A stretch of DNA of 64,000 nt, taken from Kryptolebias marmoratus. Taxonomy: Eukaryota > Chordata > Actinopteri > Cyprinodontiformes > Rivulidae. The notes below the pieces were generated by a model that worked only from the letters and a program-made list of their open reading frames with translations, was not told the DNA's origin and ran no database searches. Of the stretch, positions 12,833-24,229 are shown in pieces. The stretch spans positions 22,908,971-22,972,970 of the forward strand of contig NC_051433.1 of the NCBI RefSeq assembly GCF_001649575.2, read 5' to 3'. Position 1 is the first letter of the stretch, and each line of letters opens with the position of its first letter. The translations under genes were made by a program, and so were the position numbers.

Positions 12833-13720
12833 CCTCCACTCTGCGCTCTGGGGGCAGGAAGCACGGACACCCAAAGCTGGTGACGACTCCGCCGAGCTGA
12901 AACTTTCAGTTTTGCAGTTTTGTGACTGCGTTGTGGATTGAAAGACTCGGCTGTTTTCTGTCAGTACCTTCGCATGAAGGTCATCGTCCCAGCTGAGAGC
13001 AGACGGCGAGTTTGTCTGCCCGTTGTCTTTTCACTAAGTTAAAATGCTCTTTTTGTTTTCTTTTTGAAAGAAAGAGAAGGGGAACCCGTGTGCCCAGTCT
13101 AGATGGTATCATAGACAAATAAGAGACTTTGGAAAACTAAACCTGTATTGATTGTTTGCTTTAGGCGAACATCAGATAGAGCCTTTTATATAGCCTATAC
13201 AGAATTCTATCAAAAATATGTATGATTGAACAAATATATGTAGGTAAAAGATTGTCTTCAAATGGACTTGATTTGAAAAAATGACCACAGATTGACCCCC
13301 AGATGTGCAGGATGGTGTGTCACAGGGCTGCCAGGAGTCACCAGCCTCTCTCTTCGCACTACTTTCATGATCTGTTGACTTCATGCCACGCCACTGCCTG
13401 ACCCGAGGGGAAACCTGTAACATTAAAGAATTCGCAGGGGACTTCTTTAAAGCGCATCATTTAACCTCTTCGTGGGTTCGTTTTATTAGGTGGCTACTGT
13501 TGATTGGTGCTTTCTGGCTCTACTCGGCCCATTTATTCAGTGGCAGGGCCGGCATACACGGTTCTCGTGTCTCCAAGCGTTCCTCCTGCCTAAAACTTCA
13601 TTGTTTTTTGCTTCAAAAGCTTAACCCAGGGACTCATCTTTCCTCCAGTTATTTTCATGTTGTTGAGAACAATGGCTTTTAGCTCTGGATGAACTGTAGA
13701 ATAAAATGTTGCACAGAATA
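12833..13720 (+). other. trpc4ap: trpc4ap 3' UTR with poly(A) signal at 13,700
   Basis: Sequence after the TGA at 12,830-12,832 runs to AATAAA at 13,700-13,705. Further signal-like hexamers follow (ATTAAA near 13,761, AATAAA near 13,821), so ends may be heterogeneous. The frames at 13,172-13,682 are chance. Confidence 0.55.
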
Positions 13721-14329
13721 TTTGTTTTTACTGTTTAATATATGTTCATTCATTTGTTCATTAAACTTGTTTTCATTCTCTAACAGAAGTTGATTTTATG
13801 TTTGTGAAAGATGCTTTAGAAATAAACTATGCAGGTGCTAGTGTTACGATAAGACTCATTGTTCCACCCATTGGTATCCGCATGTTTTTCAGTTCAGCAT
13901 GAATGTGCTGCTCTTCAGAAAAGCTGGCAGATGAGCTGCTGCTCGTTTGTTTTAAACACGTGGAGTCCGAGAGAAGTGCGAAACAAACCAGTGACTCGTG
14001 TTTAATCCTGACATCCTTTAGATGAAATCAGACACGTGTAGATTTACTTGCAGGATTTTCTGACTCGATGCGTGTTTGTGTAAATGTTTCCGCAGCGGCT
14101 CTCGGACTCTGAGCTTTGCTTGTGTTGTGCAGCATGGGGGATACAAACAGCTTATTCTTTTAAAAATGTGTTTAATTAGCTTTACAGATAGTGTTCTTTG
14201 GCTTTCAGTTAGTTTCTTGTGTTTTGCAGCAAAGTAAATACACCCAACAGGTTAATTCTCGTAGAGGTTCTTTGTTGGATACATAAAACAAACGGCACGG
14301 TTTGATGGAGGATCCTCTGGTGGAGCTGT

Positions 14330-14545
14330 TTCTTTGTCTGTTATTAGCTTCTCCAGGAACTCCAGTTTCCTCCCACAGACCAAAAACATGCATGTTTGAA
14401 TCATCCCGTTTGTCTCTATGATGGACTGGAGACCTGTCCAGGGTGTCCTCCGTCTCACACAGTGCCCGCTGGAGATAGGCAGCAGCGACCCGCGACCCGG
14501 AAAGCAGAAGCGGGTAAAAGAAAATGGATGGATGGACTCCAGGTG
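14330..14545 (+). repeat. Interspersed teleost repeat ending AAAATGGATGGATGG
   Basis: Blocks CAGTTTCCTCCCACAGACCA, GGAGACCTGTCCAGGGTGTC and GGTAAAAGAAAATGGATGG define a family seen also at 19,425-19,556 and 38,850-39,003 on this strand and 41,461-41,843 on the other strand. The rest of 13,720-15,300 holds this repeat, the TA microsatellite and AT-rich sequence without a gene. Confidence 0.6.
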
Positions 14546-14805
14546 TCCACGCTGGCCGGTGGTAGGATAGCATGAATGTTGAAAGCTCTTTGGATCAACA
14601 ACCCACGAATTTTGGCTCAAGCTTTTCTGAGCTGAAGTGTGATCCTTATGAAGACCTGAAGGTGAGCAAAAATAAAATAAAATCACCGGTTTGTCCCTCT
14701 TTTTTAAAAGTCTGACCAAACGTTAGATTTTTTCTCTCTTTAGTGCGTTACTAGCAGACGGTAAAAAAACCTTTGTTTGGTTTTTTATTTAATTTATTAA
14801 AGAAG

Positions 14806-14806
<1 letters not shown>

Positions 14807-14873
<67 letters not shown>
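14807..14873. repeat. (TA)n microsatellite
   Basis: An uninterrupted TA dinucleotide run of about 33 units lies between trpc4ap and the myosin remnant. It is likely to be highly variable in length. Confidence 0.95.
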
Positions 14874-14876
<3 letters not shown>

Positions 14877-15314
14877 TTATTTTTTGCAGTATGGGGCTCA
14901 AAAATAATTTGTTTTTACTTCCTAAAGTTACACTCCCCATGTTGTGATGCTTATAGGTTTAATTAATTAGTTGTGTAACACTGTTGTTTTCTCATGTTTT
15001 GTGATTATTGCCTTTAGCAGATAATGTTGTGGTTTGATCACACGACTCTCCAGGATCAGCATCATATCTGGTGTTTGCTGCAAAAGGCAACAGGAAAAAC
15101 AGACTTCAGCACTCAGCCTGCATATCATTCATCTAAACATTTTAGTGTCCAACTACCAAAGGACTTTATTTCTTTTTCCACTTAAATTTCACCCTTATCC
15201 TCCTCACCTTTTCATTATCATCGGATGCTTGCTCAATTAAAGACAATCGTCTGCAGTAGGTTTATTTTGTCCATGTCAAACAAAAACTAAAGTCACATTT
15301 ATGGTTTAAATATC

Positions 15315-15320
15315 TTTATT
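15315..15320 (-). promoter_or_regulatory. Poly(A) signal AATAAA for the myh7b-remnant transcript
   Basis: TTTATT on the plus strand reads AATAAA on the minus strand, about 245 bases beyond the last open segment of the myosin remnant. It suggests that the decayed locus may still have a 3' processing site. Confidence 0.35.
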
Positions 15321-16034
15321 GAAGTGTATCTCGTGCACAGCTAACATCTGTTGGTTTGACCGTGGCGTTCCTCTTTTTGTCGCTCGGTGGGCTGAAACGC
15401 ACAAAAAGATGTTTAGTAGCAACAAGATAACAGAGTGCCAGATTTACTCCGAACCACATGAGGGATCACATGAGACAGCTGTGAGTTCATTTTCAAACAG
15501 AGGATTACATCCAGACACTTCTAAAATTAGTCCCTATGAGGTCTGCTGGCTAATTTTAATAATTTCATTCAAAGGTCACGTTATTCCATTCTGCAGCATT
15601 GTTCAGTATGAACTGTCGACCAGCCCCGCTAACCTGATCCTGGGTGTGCATGCAGAAGTTGTAAACCTGCGGTCGGATCACAACAACCTCCTCCTTGGGC
15701 TCATCTGACTCCTGCTGGAGCTCCCTGGACTTCAGCATGTTGTTTGCCAGATCCTCCTGCAGAATCTGGACAGGCTTGCTTTGCTTCTTGGTGGATCTTT
15801 TCTTCATGCTCATGGATTTAATCAAAGAGGTCAAAAATCTCTGTGGGTGTCTTCGGAAACGCCAGGGTCTTCAACAATAAGACCTGGAACTTTCTCTTTG
15901 AAGAGCAGCTCAACAGGTGAGCCTAGGTCAACATCCTCCATCTTGGTGTTTGTCCTCTCCCGCTGCAGCGTCTCAGTGACTTCCAGATCTCTTCGCTCCG
16001 CTCCGCAGCACTGTCGGCGTGCTTCTTTTGTACG

Positions 16035-16118
16035 TCTGGGGTCGTGGCCTCTGTCGATGTTTCTCTCAGCAGACAGGATGTCTCCTGCTTCCTCCAGGTG
16101 TTTTCTCAGTTCCTCCAT
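16035..16118 (-). pseudogene. Frameshifted myosin tail segment of the myh7b remnant
   Basis: Two adjacent frames carry consecutive pieces of the same coiled-coil region: LRKHLEEAGDILSAERN at 16,065-16,118, and KKHADSAAERSEEIWKSLRR just downstream (about 15,968-16,028) in a different frame. In intact myosins both belong to one frame and are separated by more sequence. This is direct evidence for frameshift and deletion. Confidence 0.75.
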
Positions 16119-17479
16119 CTCACAGCTGCTTCATTATTTCACCCCTGCAAGCGTTGTCAGCCATCTTTGAAAGCCTGGAGCAACAAAAGGAATAATTATT
16201 TGCTGTTAATGTCTTTTATTTCCCCATTAAGGTAATGGTTTTTCAACTTTTCTCTGATCAGGACCACTTCAGATATTATTAAACTTCACTATCGTAATGA
16301 TAGACAACAGAAAACAGAAATACAAGCTCCACAACAAGACCGACGCAGACGAAAAAACGACCGAACCATAAACCCAGTTGAAGGGTTTAAGATGTGATGA
16401 TTCAAGCGTTCACTGCTGAGAACATCTTGAATCCAATTTCTTTGCACCTTTTGTTGCTCGCAGGTCCTGTAGAAACTCCACTGGGGTTGGTTAAGTAACC
16501 ACTGGCAAGCTCCAGTTTCCACAAGGGTTCTTGAAATGTTCTCCGCGGTTCTGTTTCAAGTAGTTTCCTTGAAGGAAATAACCTTATTTGCCTGAACTCC
16601 TCATTGTTTTGTCTATCTCTGCTGTTTAGCTTATGATCGTTACTTAGCTTGTAATTGAACTTGTAAAAAGTTAAAACCAAAGCTTCTTCTGAGTACCACT
16701 AGAAGAACCACCAGTGGTACTTGTACTAGTCTGAGAAAAGGAACTTCTTGCTCTGCTTTTCCAGTTTGATCACCTTGTTTTTAGGACCTGCTTCTCTTTT
16801 TTTTTTTTTTTAACTTTAAACCAGATTATCTCTGGATGGTTCATGTCCTCCGTCCGTCTTAGAGAGCACGTTAGCACTAATCTCTGCCTCTCTGTGATGT
16901 TCTACGAATGTGACCTCCAGCTGGGTCTCAGTTTTGATGAGAAGCTCACAGCGCTCTTCAGTACCAGACTGTCCTGAACTACTTCGGTCTGAAAGCTCAA
17001 CGAGTGAACACTTGTACATAAAAATAAAAATAAAAACTTACTGCTTGGAGCTGTAGAGACAGGTCCTGATCTGCAGCTCGTTGTCTGCTCTGATTTATTG
17101 AGAACATCCTCAGCACGTTCTTGATGCAGTGAACCTCCGGTGGTTCCACAGAACCAGAGTTTCTCTGGAAATAATGACAGAAACAGAAATAGATTAAAGA
17201 TAATCTTTCTTTTTTTTTTAATCTACTCATTTATTTGTTTTCAGATTTAGGTTTTGACACGGAAACTAACAACCTGCTTGGAACAATCTCTGAAGCGTCC
17301 TCTTGGTTCTCAGCGTTTCAGATTTGCCAGCAGGAGTTCAGAGCCCGTCAGTTTGATCAAATATTGGAGAAAAAAATGCCTGAGACTAAAAGGGAACTGA
17401 GCCTTCAGCTAAATTTGGAGGGATTAAAAAAAGATAATCAAAGACCGAGCAGACCTTGAAGGAACGCATATCCCCCGCT

Positions 17480-17830
17480 GCCTTTCAGTTTTAGACTGAG
17501 GTCATCTTATGATAAGAAATGACTGCTTTGTCTTTTAGGTCAAAGTCACGTTTTGCCCCATGTTGTATCACGAGATCTCATGGGATGTGTTAGCCCACAG
17601 AGTATATGTTGATGATGAGTCTCAGCTACCACCACTTTAAATTTTAGCCCAGTATCTGTAAAATGGCGCGAGTTACAACCATTTTTGCGTTTGCCATGCT
17701 CAGTTAGCTGCGGTGGCCTTCTCGAATGGGGTTAAAAGGGTCCAACCAATGATTCCTTTCTGACAGGTTTATTTAATATCTGTCAAGTAGTTCACGAGAT
17801 ATTTTCTAACAGAGACAAAAGCACACTCGG
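17480..17830. repeat. Old interspersed repeat, family R1
   Basis: It matches 26,050-26,395 block by block (TTTTAGACTGAGGTCATCTT against TTTTAAACTGAGATCGTCTT, AACCATTTTTGCGTTTGC against AGCCATTTTTGTGTTTGC, CACGAGATATTTTCT against CATGAGATATTTTGC). On the other strand the same family appears at 24,230-24,690, 25,290-25,620, 36,415-36,720, 47,215-47,620 and 48,825-49,000. It lies in the intron between pseudogene exons at 19,993 and 17,164. Confidence 0.55.
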
Positions 17831-17999
17831 ACACGTACCGAATACATGTTCCTCCTGTTTATATTTGTAGTAACATCCCATATCATGGTAAACTAACATT
17901 CAGTTTCAAACGTTCAGCTAAAGTAGGTCACAAACATTTCCCCGGGACTTCCCCACTCACTGGCTTCTTGTTGGCCCTCGATTTTTCTGACGGCAGCGG

Positions 18000-18860
18000 C
18001 CTTGTCCGTTCTATTTAATCAGACATGAAATCAAACACCTGACGCTGCTTTAGACGTGTGACAGCGAGGCCAGACCGAGTCAGTCTGGGTAGGACGGCGT
18101 TTCACAGCTTGAAATAGGAGCCCAGAGACCGGTCCAGAGCTCTCCTCTGGTGCTCGGAGGGTTTGAGGGGGAGCGCACACATGCTGGGGGAGAGGTGACT
18201 GAATGACTGTCGTGGTGGTGGAGGGGGGTAGCGATTGCATTTTTGACGTGTCTCTGCGCCGGGCGCCCCTCGAAGGTGAGCGTTTGTGGTTATTTAGGAC
18301 CCAAAGTCCCTCAGTCAGACGACCGGCTTTAATCCTCCACATATCCCATCAATGCGCTCGCTTAGAAGTGCAGGCGCTGGGGACAAAAGGGTCCAGGGGC
18401 CCATCGGGCATCCAGGGAGGGGACCAGGGGCTGTATTTTTAGGGAGGGTCCTGAGCAGCTGCCACTTGACACATGTCACCACCTGGCTCTGAGGACACCA
18501 ACCACATTGTTTAAATTAGAAAGAGCTGAGGGAGAGAATGACCAGAGACCTGCGACTGTGTGTGGGGCGGGGCGGGGGGACCCGAATCCTTATTAACAGC
18601 AGGGCCACACACATGCCTGCTGACCGTACAAGGGCAAGCACACGCCTCACACACGCCGATAACATTGCCCTTGCGTGCCGCTCATACCTACAGGCGGTGA
18701 AGGCGAAGGTGTCGTGTATCAGAGGCTGGAGGCTCGTGGCCGAGCGTGTTCCTAATAAACCTGTTCAGACGAGCAACTGCTGCAGGACGTCTTCCTGGGA
18801 GCTACAGCTCAAGGACTTTCCTCTCCCCAAGAGCAGCACGGTGACATGAAAAAGGGACTT
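18000..18860. other. GC-rich, repeat-poor block in the myh7b-remnant intron
   Basis: This block is clearly richer in G and C than its surroundings, with runs such as GGTCCAGGGGCCCATCGGGC and two E-boxes in GACACATGTCACCACCTGGC. No myosin sequence or convincing gene is visible. It may be a conserved muscle enhancer of the former host gene and mir-499; that is inference only. Confidence 0.3.
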
Positions 18861-19424
18861 TAAATACAGAGAATCACCTGCTTAATTTTTTATTTCTTTG
18901 ACCTTGGGTTTCTTATCTGCAGTAACTCCATCCTTATAATCTCACTGCTCTGCAGCAGAGTCAGGACTTTGGTCCTGCAGGTCCTCAATGTTTCATTTAC
19001 TGTTTATTTATGTAGGGACAAGAGTTAAGTATTATTAGTGTACACTGTAACATTTATAGCCTAGGATTATGTGCAATGCACGTCCTCAGATGGGCCTTTA
19101 GCAAAATAAAAAAATGTGATTCAGAAGAACTGATTTAATCGAGATCTGCATGAAGACCAGAGGGATCATTATGAATCAAACTCAATTTTCAACTAAATTA
19201 AATGCAGTCATAATTGCAGATTTAATCACATAAAACTGCTCAGTATTTAGAACTGGCAAAATTAGAATTTGGTTAAATTTTCTTTACTTTGGATCAAATC
19301 AAGATAAACATTCAATATGATCCATTAGTTGTTTTTATTTTAATCTTTTAGGCTTATTTTTTTACATTTAGCGTTATATACATACAATTATACTGATTTA
19401 ATGAATCATATTTCATGTGGACAA

Positions 19425-19556
19425 CTCTAAACTGTCCCTAAGTGTGAGTGAGAGTTTGTCTCCATGTGTCCCTGTGATGGACGGCAGACCTGTCCAGCGT
19501 GTCCCCTGCCTCTCTCACAGTTACTGCTGAGTAAGTAAAGAAAATGGATGAATGGG
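19425..19556 (+). repeat. Copy of the AAAATGGATGG-ended teleost repeat
   Basis: It contains CCTGTGATGGACGGCAGACC, TGTCCAGCGTGTCCCCTGCC and AAGAAAATGGATGAATGGG, the same family as 14,330-14,545. Confidence 0.55.
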
Positions 19557-19767
19557 TTTGACTTGATTTCAGTCTTTTTACTTTTTCTCTAAAACACCAT
19601 GAGAGGACTTTTGTTAGGAGTTGGCTCTTTAAGGTTTAAAATGATCTCGACAACTGATCTCAAAGAAAATGAAGAACTCCTTTAGCAAACAGAAACAAAG
19701 TCGTCATGTCAAACTTTCCTCTTGATGATTCTGGGTCACTCACGTGGAAAATCCTTGATGTGAAGGA

Positions 19768-19848
19768 GAAAGGAGCCAGCACAGACTTAAAGTGATGTTC
19801 ATGTGATCATTGCCCTAAACATCACTGCAAGTCTTAACTGTCTCCATC
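19768..19848 (-). ncRNA. mir499: mir-499 microRNA precursor
   Basis: On the minus strand the 5' arm at 19,837-19,817 equals mature miR-499-5p over all 21 bases, including the seed TAAGACT. The 3' arm at 19,799-19,778 begins AACATCACTTTAAGTCTG, as remembered for fish miR-499-3p. The arms pair across a 17-base loop (19,800-19,816), and the lower stem (GGAGACAG with CTGTGCTGGCTCC) continues the helix. miR-499 is a vertebrate muscle microRNA of the miR-208 seed class. It is normally encoded in an intron of MYH7B and acts with the myosin-encoded network that favours slow fibres. Here it sits between remnant exons at 19,993 and 17,164 of the decayed host. Precursor edges are approximate. Confidence 0.97.
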
Positions 19849-22800
19849 CCATTGCTCCAAAACCCAAAACCCACGGTCTCCTACAAAATCCAACATAGTG
19901 ACAGTCTGAATCCGTCGTCACAGTCAGAAACAGAACCACAGTTGAGCTCACCTGGGGAAGCTGGACTATGGTCCAAAAAGAAGGACTTTTACTGGTCCAC
20001 AGTCCTGTCTCACAGGACATTCGATGTCCTCTCTGTTGTCTTCCTCCTGATGTTGACGCATGAAACTGTGGAGCTGCAGCAAAAACAGAAACAGCATGGA
20101 AGTCATGAAAATGTGCTACAGCGATCCAACCTGCTGATTCATCACAGTCAGTCACAAGCAGCAAATCTTACAAAAAAGCACTTGTTTGATCTCTGTTTAA
20201 AAACAAGTCATATTCATTTTTCAGATAAACAGAGGTAGAAAAATTCCTTTCGAATTTCTCAAACCCAGCAATGAACTTTACGAAGCGTTCGGGTGACGTG
20301 GAGGGATCTGAACACGTGATCGTACTAAAGCCGCACAGAAATACACACACAGAGCATGGATATTAACGATGCTCTGTGTGTGTATTATGATGAAAGATTG
20401 AGAGGAAACGTGATATTCTGAGCACCTTTTATGCCTCAAATAATACCAGAACCCACCGACAGAACAGCGTGGATTCTCTCTCGACTCAAACTGATGCAGT
20501 ATTACACTTCAACTTATCAAAGCGCATTATGGGTCACACTGTTTGACAAAAAGCATATTTCTCCGTGAAGTCATGTCATAACTTTGCAAACCTGCCTAAT
20601 GTGCTGTGTCTCACTCAGAGAAAAGACAAAACGCTCTTACGTCATGCGGTCACACGCTGAGAGCAGGCGATCCAGAACACTGGCAGCATGTCTGAAACGT
20701 CTAGGTTCTGATGGAAAAAACAGGCACAGCAGTCACATTTACCAACCAAACATTTAGGATTTCCTCTGCAACATGATTCAACAGATGTGGTGGTTTTTCC
20801 TCACCGTGCTGCTGGGATATTTCTCTGGATTCTTTCTCTAAACACATATTAAAAGTGAAATCTAATAAGAAATTTACTGATTAGTGAAAAATAAATATCA
20901 GCTGAGATCAGTTTGTCAGTAGGCCTAAAATAGTTCCTAAACTGCTGCTGAAAGAGGAATAATTGGAAACTAAAGGCAAATCAATCAAAACAAAACATGT
21001 TAATGCGTAAATATGTCAAAAACACAATTTAGGTTTCATTTACTCACAAATTAGAGTTATTGTTCCCGATGCTGTGGCGTCAACCAACGCCGCCGTCGCT
21101 GTTTGCTTCAGTAATTTAATCTCCCAAACTTCGACTGACCTGCAAGGAAACAAAAAGTTAAGACGGTGAGTCGTATTAAAAGTTTATTTAACTTTGAGAG
21201 GTTTTAATTCGTCCTTGTTGGCAGGATCTGGCTGCAAAAAAAAAGACAACGTGAACATGTGAGGGTCGGATCATAAAAAGCATCAGGCTTTCAAAAAACA
21301 ACAAGAAGAATAAAAAAACTGCATGGGAAAACTGGAAGCTGGGTGATAAAGTTGTGTAAAAAGAAACTAAAAAAATCTGTTTAGAACATGAGGGGGTGTG
21401 AACGCAGAAAATAACAAAGAGAGCGAAAAAAGAGCCAGGAGCAATATTAAAAATACAAAAAGCAAAGTCAATAAAAAATACAATTCTTCATTTACAATAA
21501 AGCTTTTTAAGTGCTGATGAAAATGAGGAAGAAAGTGTCTTAAAACAACAAACTGTACAGACATGAATGTGCAACAGAACAGGTGATGTCTGGGCCCGAA
21601 ACAAAGGAAATAATCTTAGGGATTCTTGATATAAAACAAATGACCAAAAAACTTAAAAAACATGATATTAGAAAATAAAAGTTTGCACATCAGCCTTGAA
21701 TCTTATGGCAGCTGTTTCCCAAAGGAGCTGCTGCACAAACAACAAATAATTTTTTTTTGTGTTGCTAATTTTGTAGTTCAGGATTCTCTGATGGTGTAAA
21801 AATAAAAAAGGTGGAAAAACAATAAAAGTGACAGAACTGGTTCACTGCATGTCTCAAAATCTAAAAAGAAAATATCAGGAGTAAATTTCAGTCAAAGCCC
21901 AAACCTTTGTGGATTTTCTTTTTCTATTTAAGATGTGAATCTGATTTAAAAAACTGAGTTCTTTTTATGTTTGAATGGAAACAAAACAAATATTTTAGTA
22001 ATTATAAATCAAAGCTTAAACAAGTTCTCCTGTTCTGCTTCAGGTGCAACAGTTCATTTACACGCTGTAAAATCCTTTTCACTCACTATAAGTGGATGTG
22101 AGGCGTCCACCGAAGGAGGTTTTTCTTTAAACTCACCGTCACACAGAAGAGTCCAGAGTGGCTCTGAGGAGACGGGAGGACATCATCAGACTGTGATACG
22201 TGACCCAAAACCATCCTGCAGGTTGACATGACTCCAGCTCACAGCTGATCTTTGTCATTTAATCCGGCCTCTGAAGGAAACATGGGCACATTGGGGGGAA
22301 GTATTACCACCTCTCCATGTGGAGACACTCCCATAAATCATCCGGCCGCCGTCAGGAGGCTCAGATGCTTCCATGAGGAGTGTCAGACTCGTCTGCTGGA
22401 TGTCAGAGTCCTCCGCTGACTTGCTCTGAAGAGACGGAGCACAGAAAAGAACAGATCAAACTCAGCTCTGATGGACTACAAACAAAGTACAAGTTCGGAC
22501 GAACACTCACCCTTTCATCTTTGGTGACAACTTTACATTTTTCTCTCCCTTGTGCTTCTTGATCTCAGTCTGAATGGAAAACATTGTTTAAAATAAAGAT
22601 GCAGTCTTGATTCTCACATATCAACACAGCAGAGTGAGCAAAATCCCGCCTAATCCAAAATAGTGTCAAACATTTGAAGTAAGATAACAAATTTAACAGT
22701 TAATGGAAACATTTAGGTAAATATATTAAATATATACAGAATGAAATTGCACTAAATAAAACAAGAGAAGTAAATTCAACAGTGAAGTTGTGTTGCATTT

Positions 22801-23195
22801 GTTTACAAACTACAGAGTATAGTGTTATACAACTAATTATTGTAAAGAAATATTAATGCTATATTTAAATTTTATAATTATATTGTCTAATTTTGGAGTC
22901 GTTTGTTACATTTACTCATGTTATTTCACTTCTTTTTAACAGTTCTGTGTTAATTTCAGTTTTTAAAACATTGAACCATAATTTCATTCTCACTAAAAGC
23001 TTTTAGATCATTAGCAGTTAATACAAATTTAAGATCGCATCCAAAACTGTAATAATTTCAGATAATATTGTAAACATGAAGTCCCGCTCCGTTTCCGGCC
23101 TACCGTGGAAAAGGAGCGCGCGCCGCCGGCAGCTCCAGCTCAGCTGTGCGTAAAAGCGCAGCTTCTCCAAACTCCTTCAGGTCAAAACGCGACAT

Positions 23196-24115
23196 GGCGC
23201 CAGCTTCTGTCCGACCCAGGAGACTGGAGGCACCGACGGGTTGACGCGTTGTTTTGGTAAGAAAACGGATCATGTAGGTGGTTTAATCTCTGGGGTGGGT
23301 TTTGGTACTTTGGATGAAAAATAAAAAATAAAAAAGTGGCGATGAGACAGAAGCTGTCTGGTCTTGAAGCGCGCGGGCCCACCACCTCCACATTAGAAGT
23401 ACAGCACAAAAAAACATCAGCTAAAGTTAAGCTCTGTGACAGCTGAGGCTGGAACAAAAGGTCTTTGAAGCTCAGCCACACGGTGCGTAAAAACCAGCCA
23501 AACCGAGCTGCCCGCTGCCCGCAGGACGGACACGAACCAAATGACACCTCGCTGAGATGTGGCCTGCTTTATAGCCAGATCCTCAAGGTCACGATCAGTG
23601 GACATTTGTCCCTCATTAGCATATGCCACCTCCTCCGCAGCTCATTGGTGCGCAGCGCCTGTCTCAATTGACACAAAAGGAAAGCTACGTTTTTGTCATA
23701 GCGCTAAACTCCAGCCGGCTATTTTTGTATCCCAGTTATTTTATGCACTGTACACACTCTGAGGGGACAGAGCTGCGTGAGGAGCATCTCAGTGGGACTT
23801 TTGGCATCATTGCCTTTCGATTTGTGTCCTCTCCGAGACACATCAGCTGGGTTTAAAACAGATGTACCACTGGAAGTTCCACCCAGTGTCTTAAGGCTCA
23901 GCTAAAACCATTTGGTACTTCCATCTATACCCAGAACCTCCTGGGCCAACATGGTCTGGGTGTGAGTTTGATGGCCTTAGGGTGAGAGTCCAGTTTGTGT
24001 TGTTAAATGCTGCCGGGGATGTTTGTCTTTGTGTGTGGCCACGGAGGATGCAACCTTAGAGGAGATTATTTCAGGAGCTGTGTGGCATTAAACATGTTAC
24101 TATAAATATACCACA
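23196..24115. other. Sequence upstream of the myh7b remnant; no gene
   Basis: A GC-rich stretch follows the remnant start codon and could contain the old myh7b promoter, which may now drive only mir-499. ORFs on either strand overlap one another and show no family signature. Confidence 0.3.
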
Positions 24116-24229
24116 TTTTATTAATAGAGAGAAGCATGGCGCTGCCTCACAATGAAGTGGATTTAATGCTAAGAACCTGCTGCGGCAGCTCCAAGAATAT
24201 GAAATATTTGGACGTTATTGTTTTTTTTA

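Larger units (their letters stand above)
15565..23195 (-). pseudogene. myh7b: Decayed myosin heavy chain 7B gene, host of mir-499
   Basis: Remnants of a sarcomeric myosin heavy chain gene lie in order on the minus strand. First exon 23,104-23,195: starts MSRFDLKEFGEAALLR, like the MYH7B N-terminus (FGEAAPFLR). 22,311-22,425: ends GRMIY, like the motor YGSWMIY. 22,137-22,163: the tiny exon SGLFCVT before GTGAGT. 17,042-17,164 and 16,822-17,010: tail sequence DLSLQLQA, splice, then EERCELLIKTETQLE, like myosin NDLQLQVQA and EERCDQLIKNKIQLE. About 15,970-16,118: LRKHLEEAGDILSA and, in another frame, KKHADSAAERSEEI, like ERLEEAGGATS and KKHADSVAELGEQI. Splice-bounded open segments at 22,511-22,569, 21,048-21,139, 20,805-20,835, 20,641-20,707, 19,993-20,065, 16,678-16,730, 16,448-16,621 and 16,124-16,174 could not be matched. 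The P-loop, switch and most coiled-coil exons are missing; exons 1 and 2 join out of phase. An intact gene needs about 1,940 codons. Position, tail-to-tail with trpc4ap, equals human MYH7B. Confidence 0.87.

Noticed and set aside
14252..14719. Minus-strand 155-codon and overlapping 122-codon frames
   Set aside because: They lie across a common interspersed teleost repeat and overlap in different frames.
17235..17459. Plus-strand 74-codon frame with a coiled-coil look (QEFRARQFDQILEKKMPETK)
   Set aside because: It is antisense to the myosin relic, has no convincing partner exons, and no similarity that I recognise; probably chance.
19799..20164. 121-codon minus-strand frame as a protein gene
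   Set aside because: It runs through a relic exon, intron sequence and the mir-499 5' arm; the signal there is the microRNA hairpin.
15565..23195. A new intact multi-exon gene on the minus strand
   Set aside because: Many segments join in phase and first looked like a novel gene, but the N-terminus, SGLFCVT mini-exon and tail motifs are myosin, with frame breaks and missing catalytic exons, so pseudogene is the better call.
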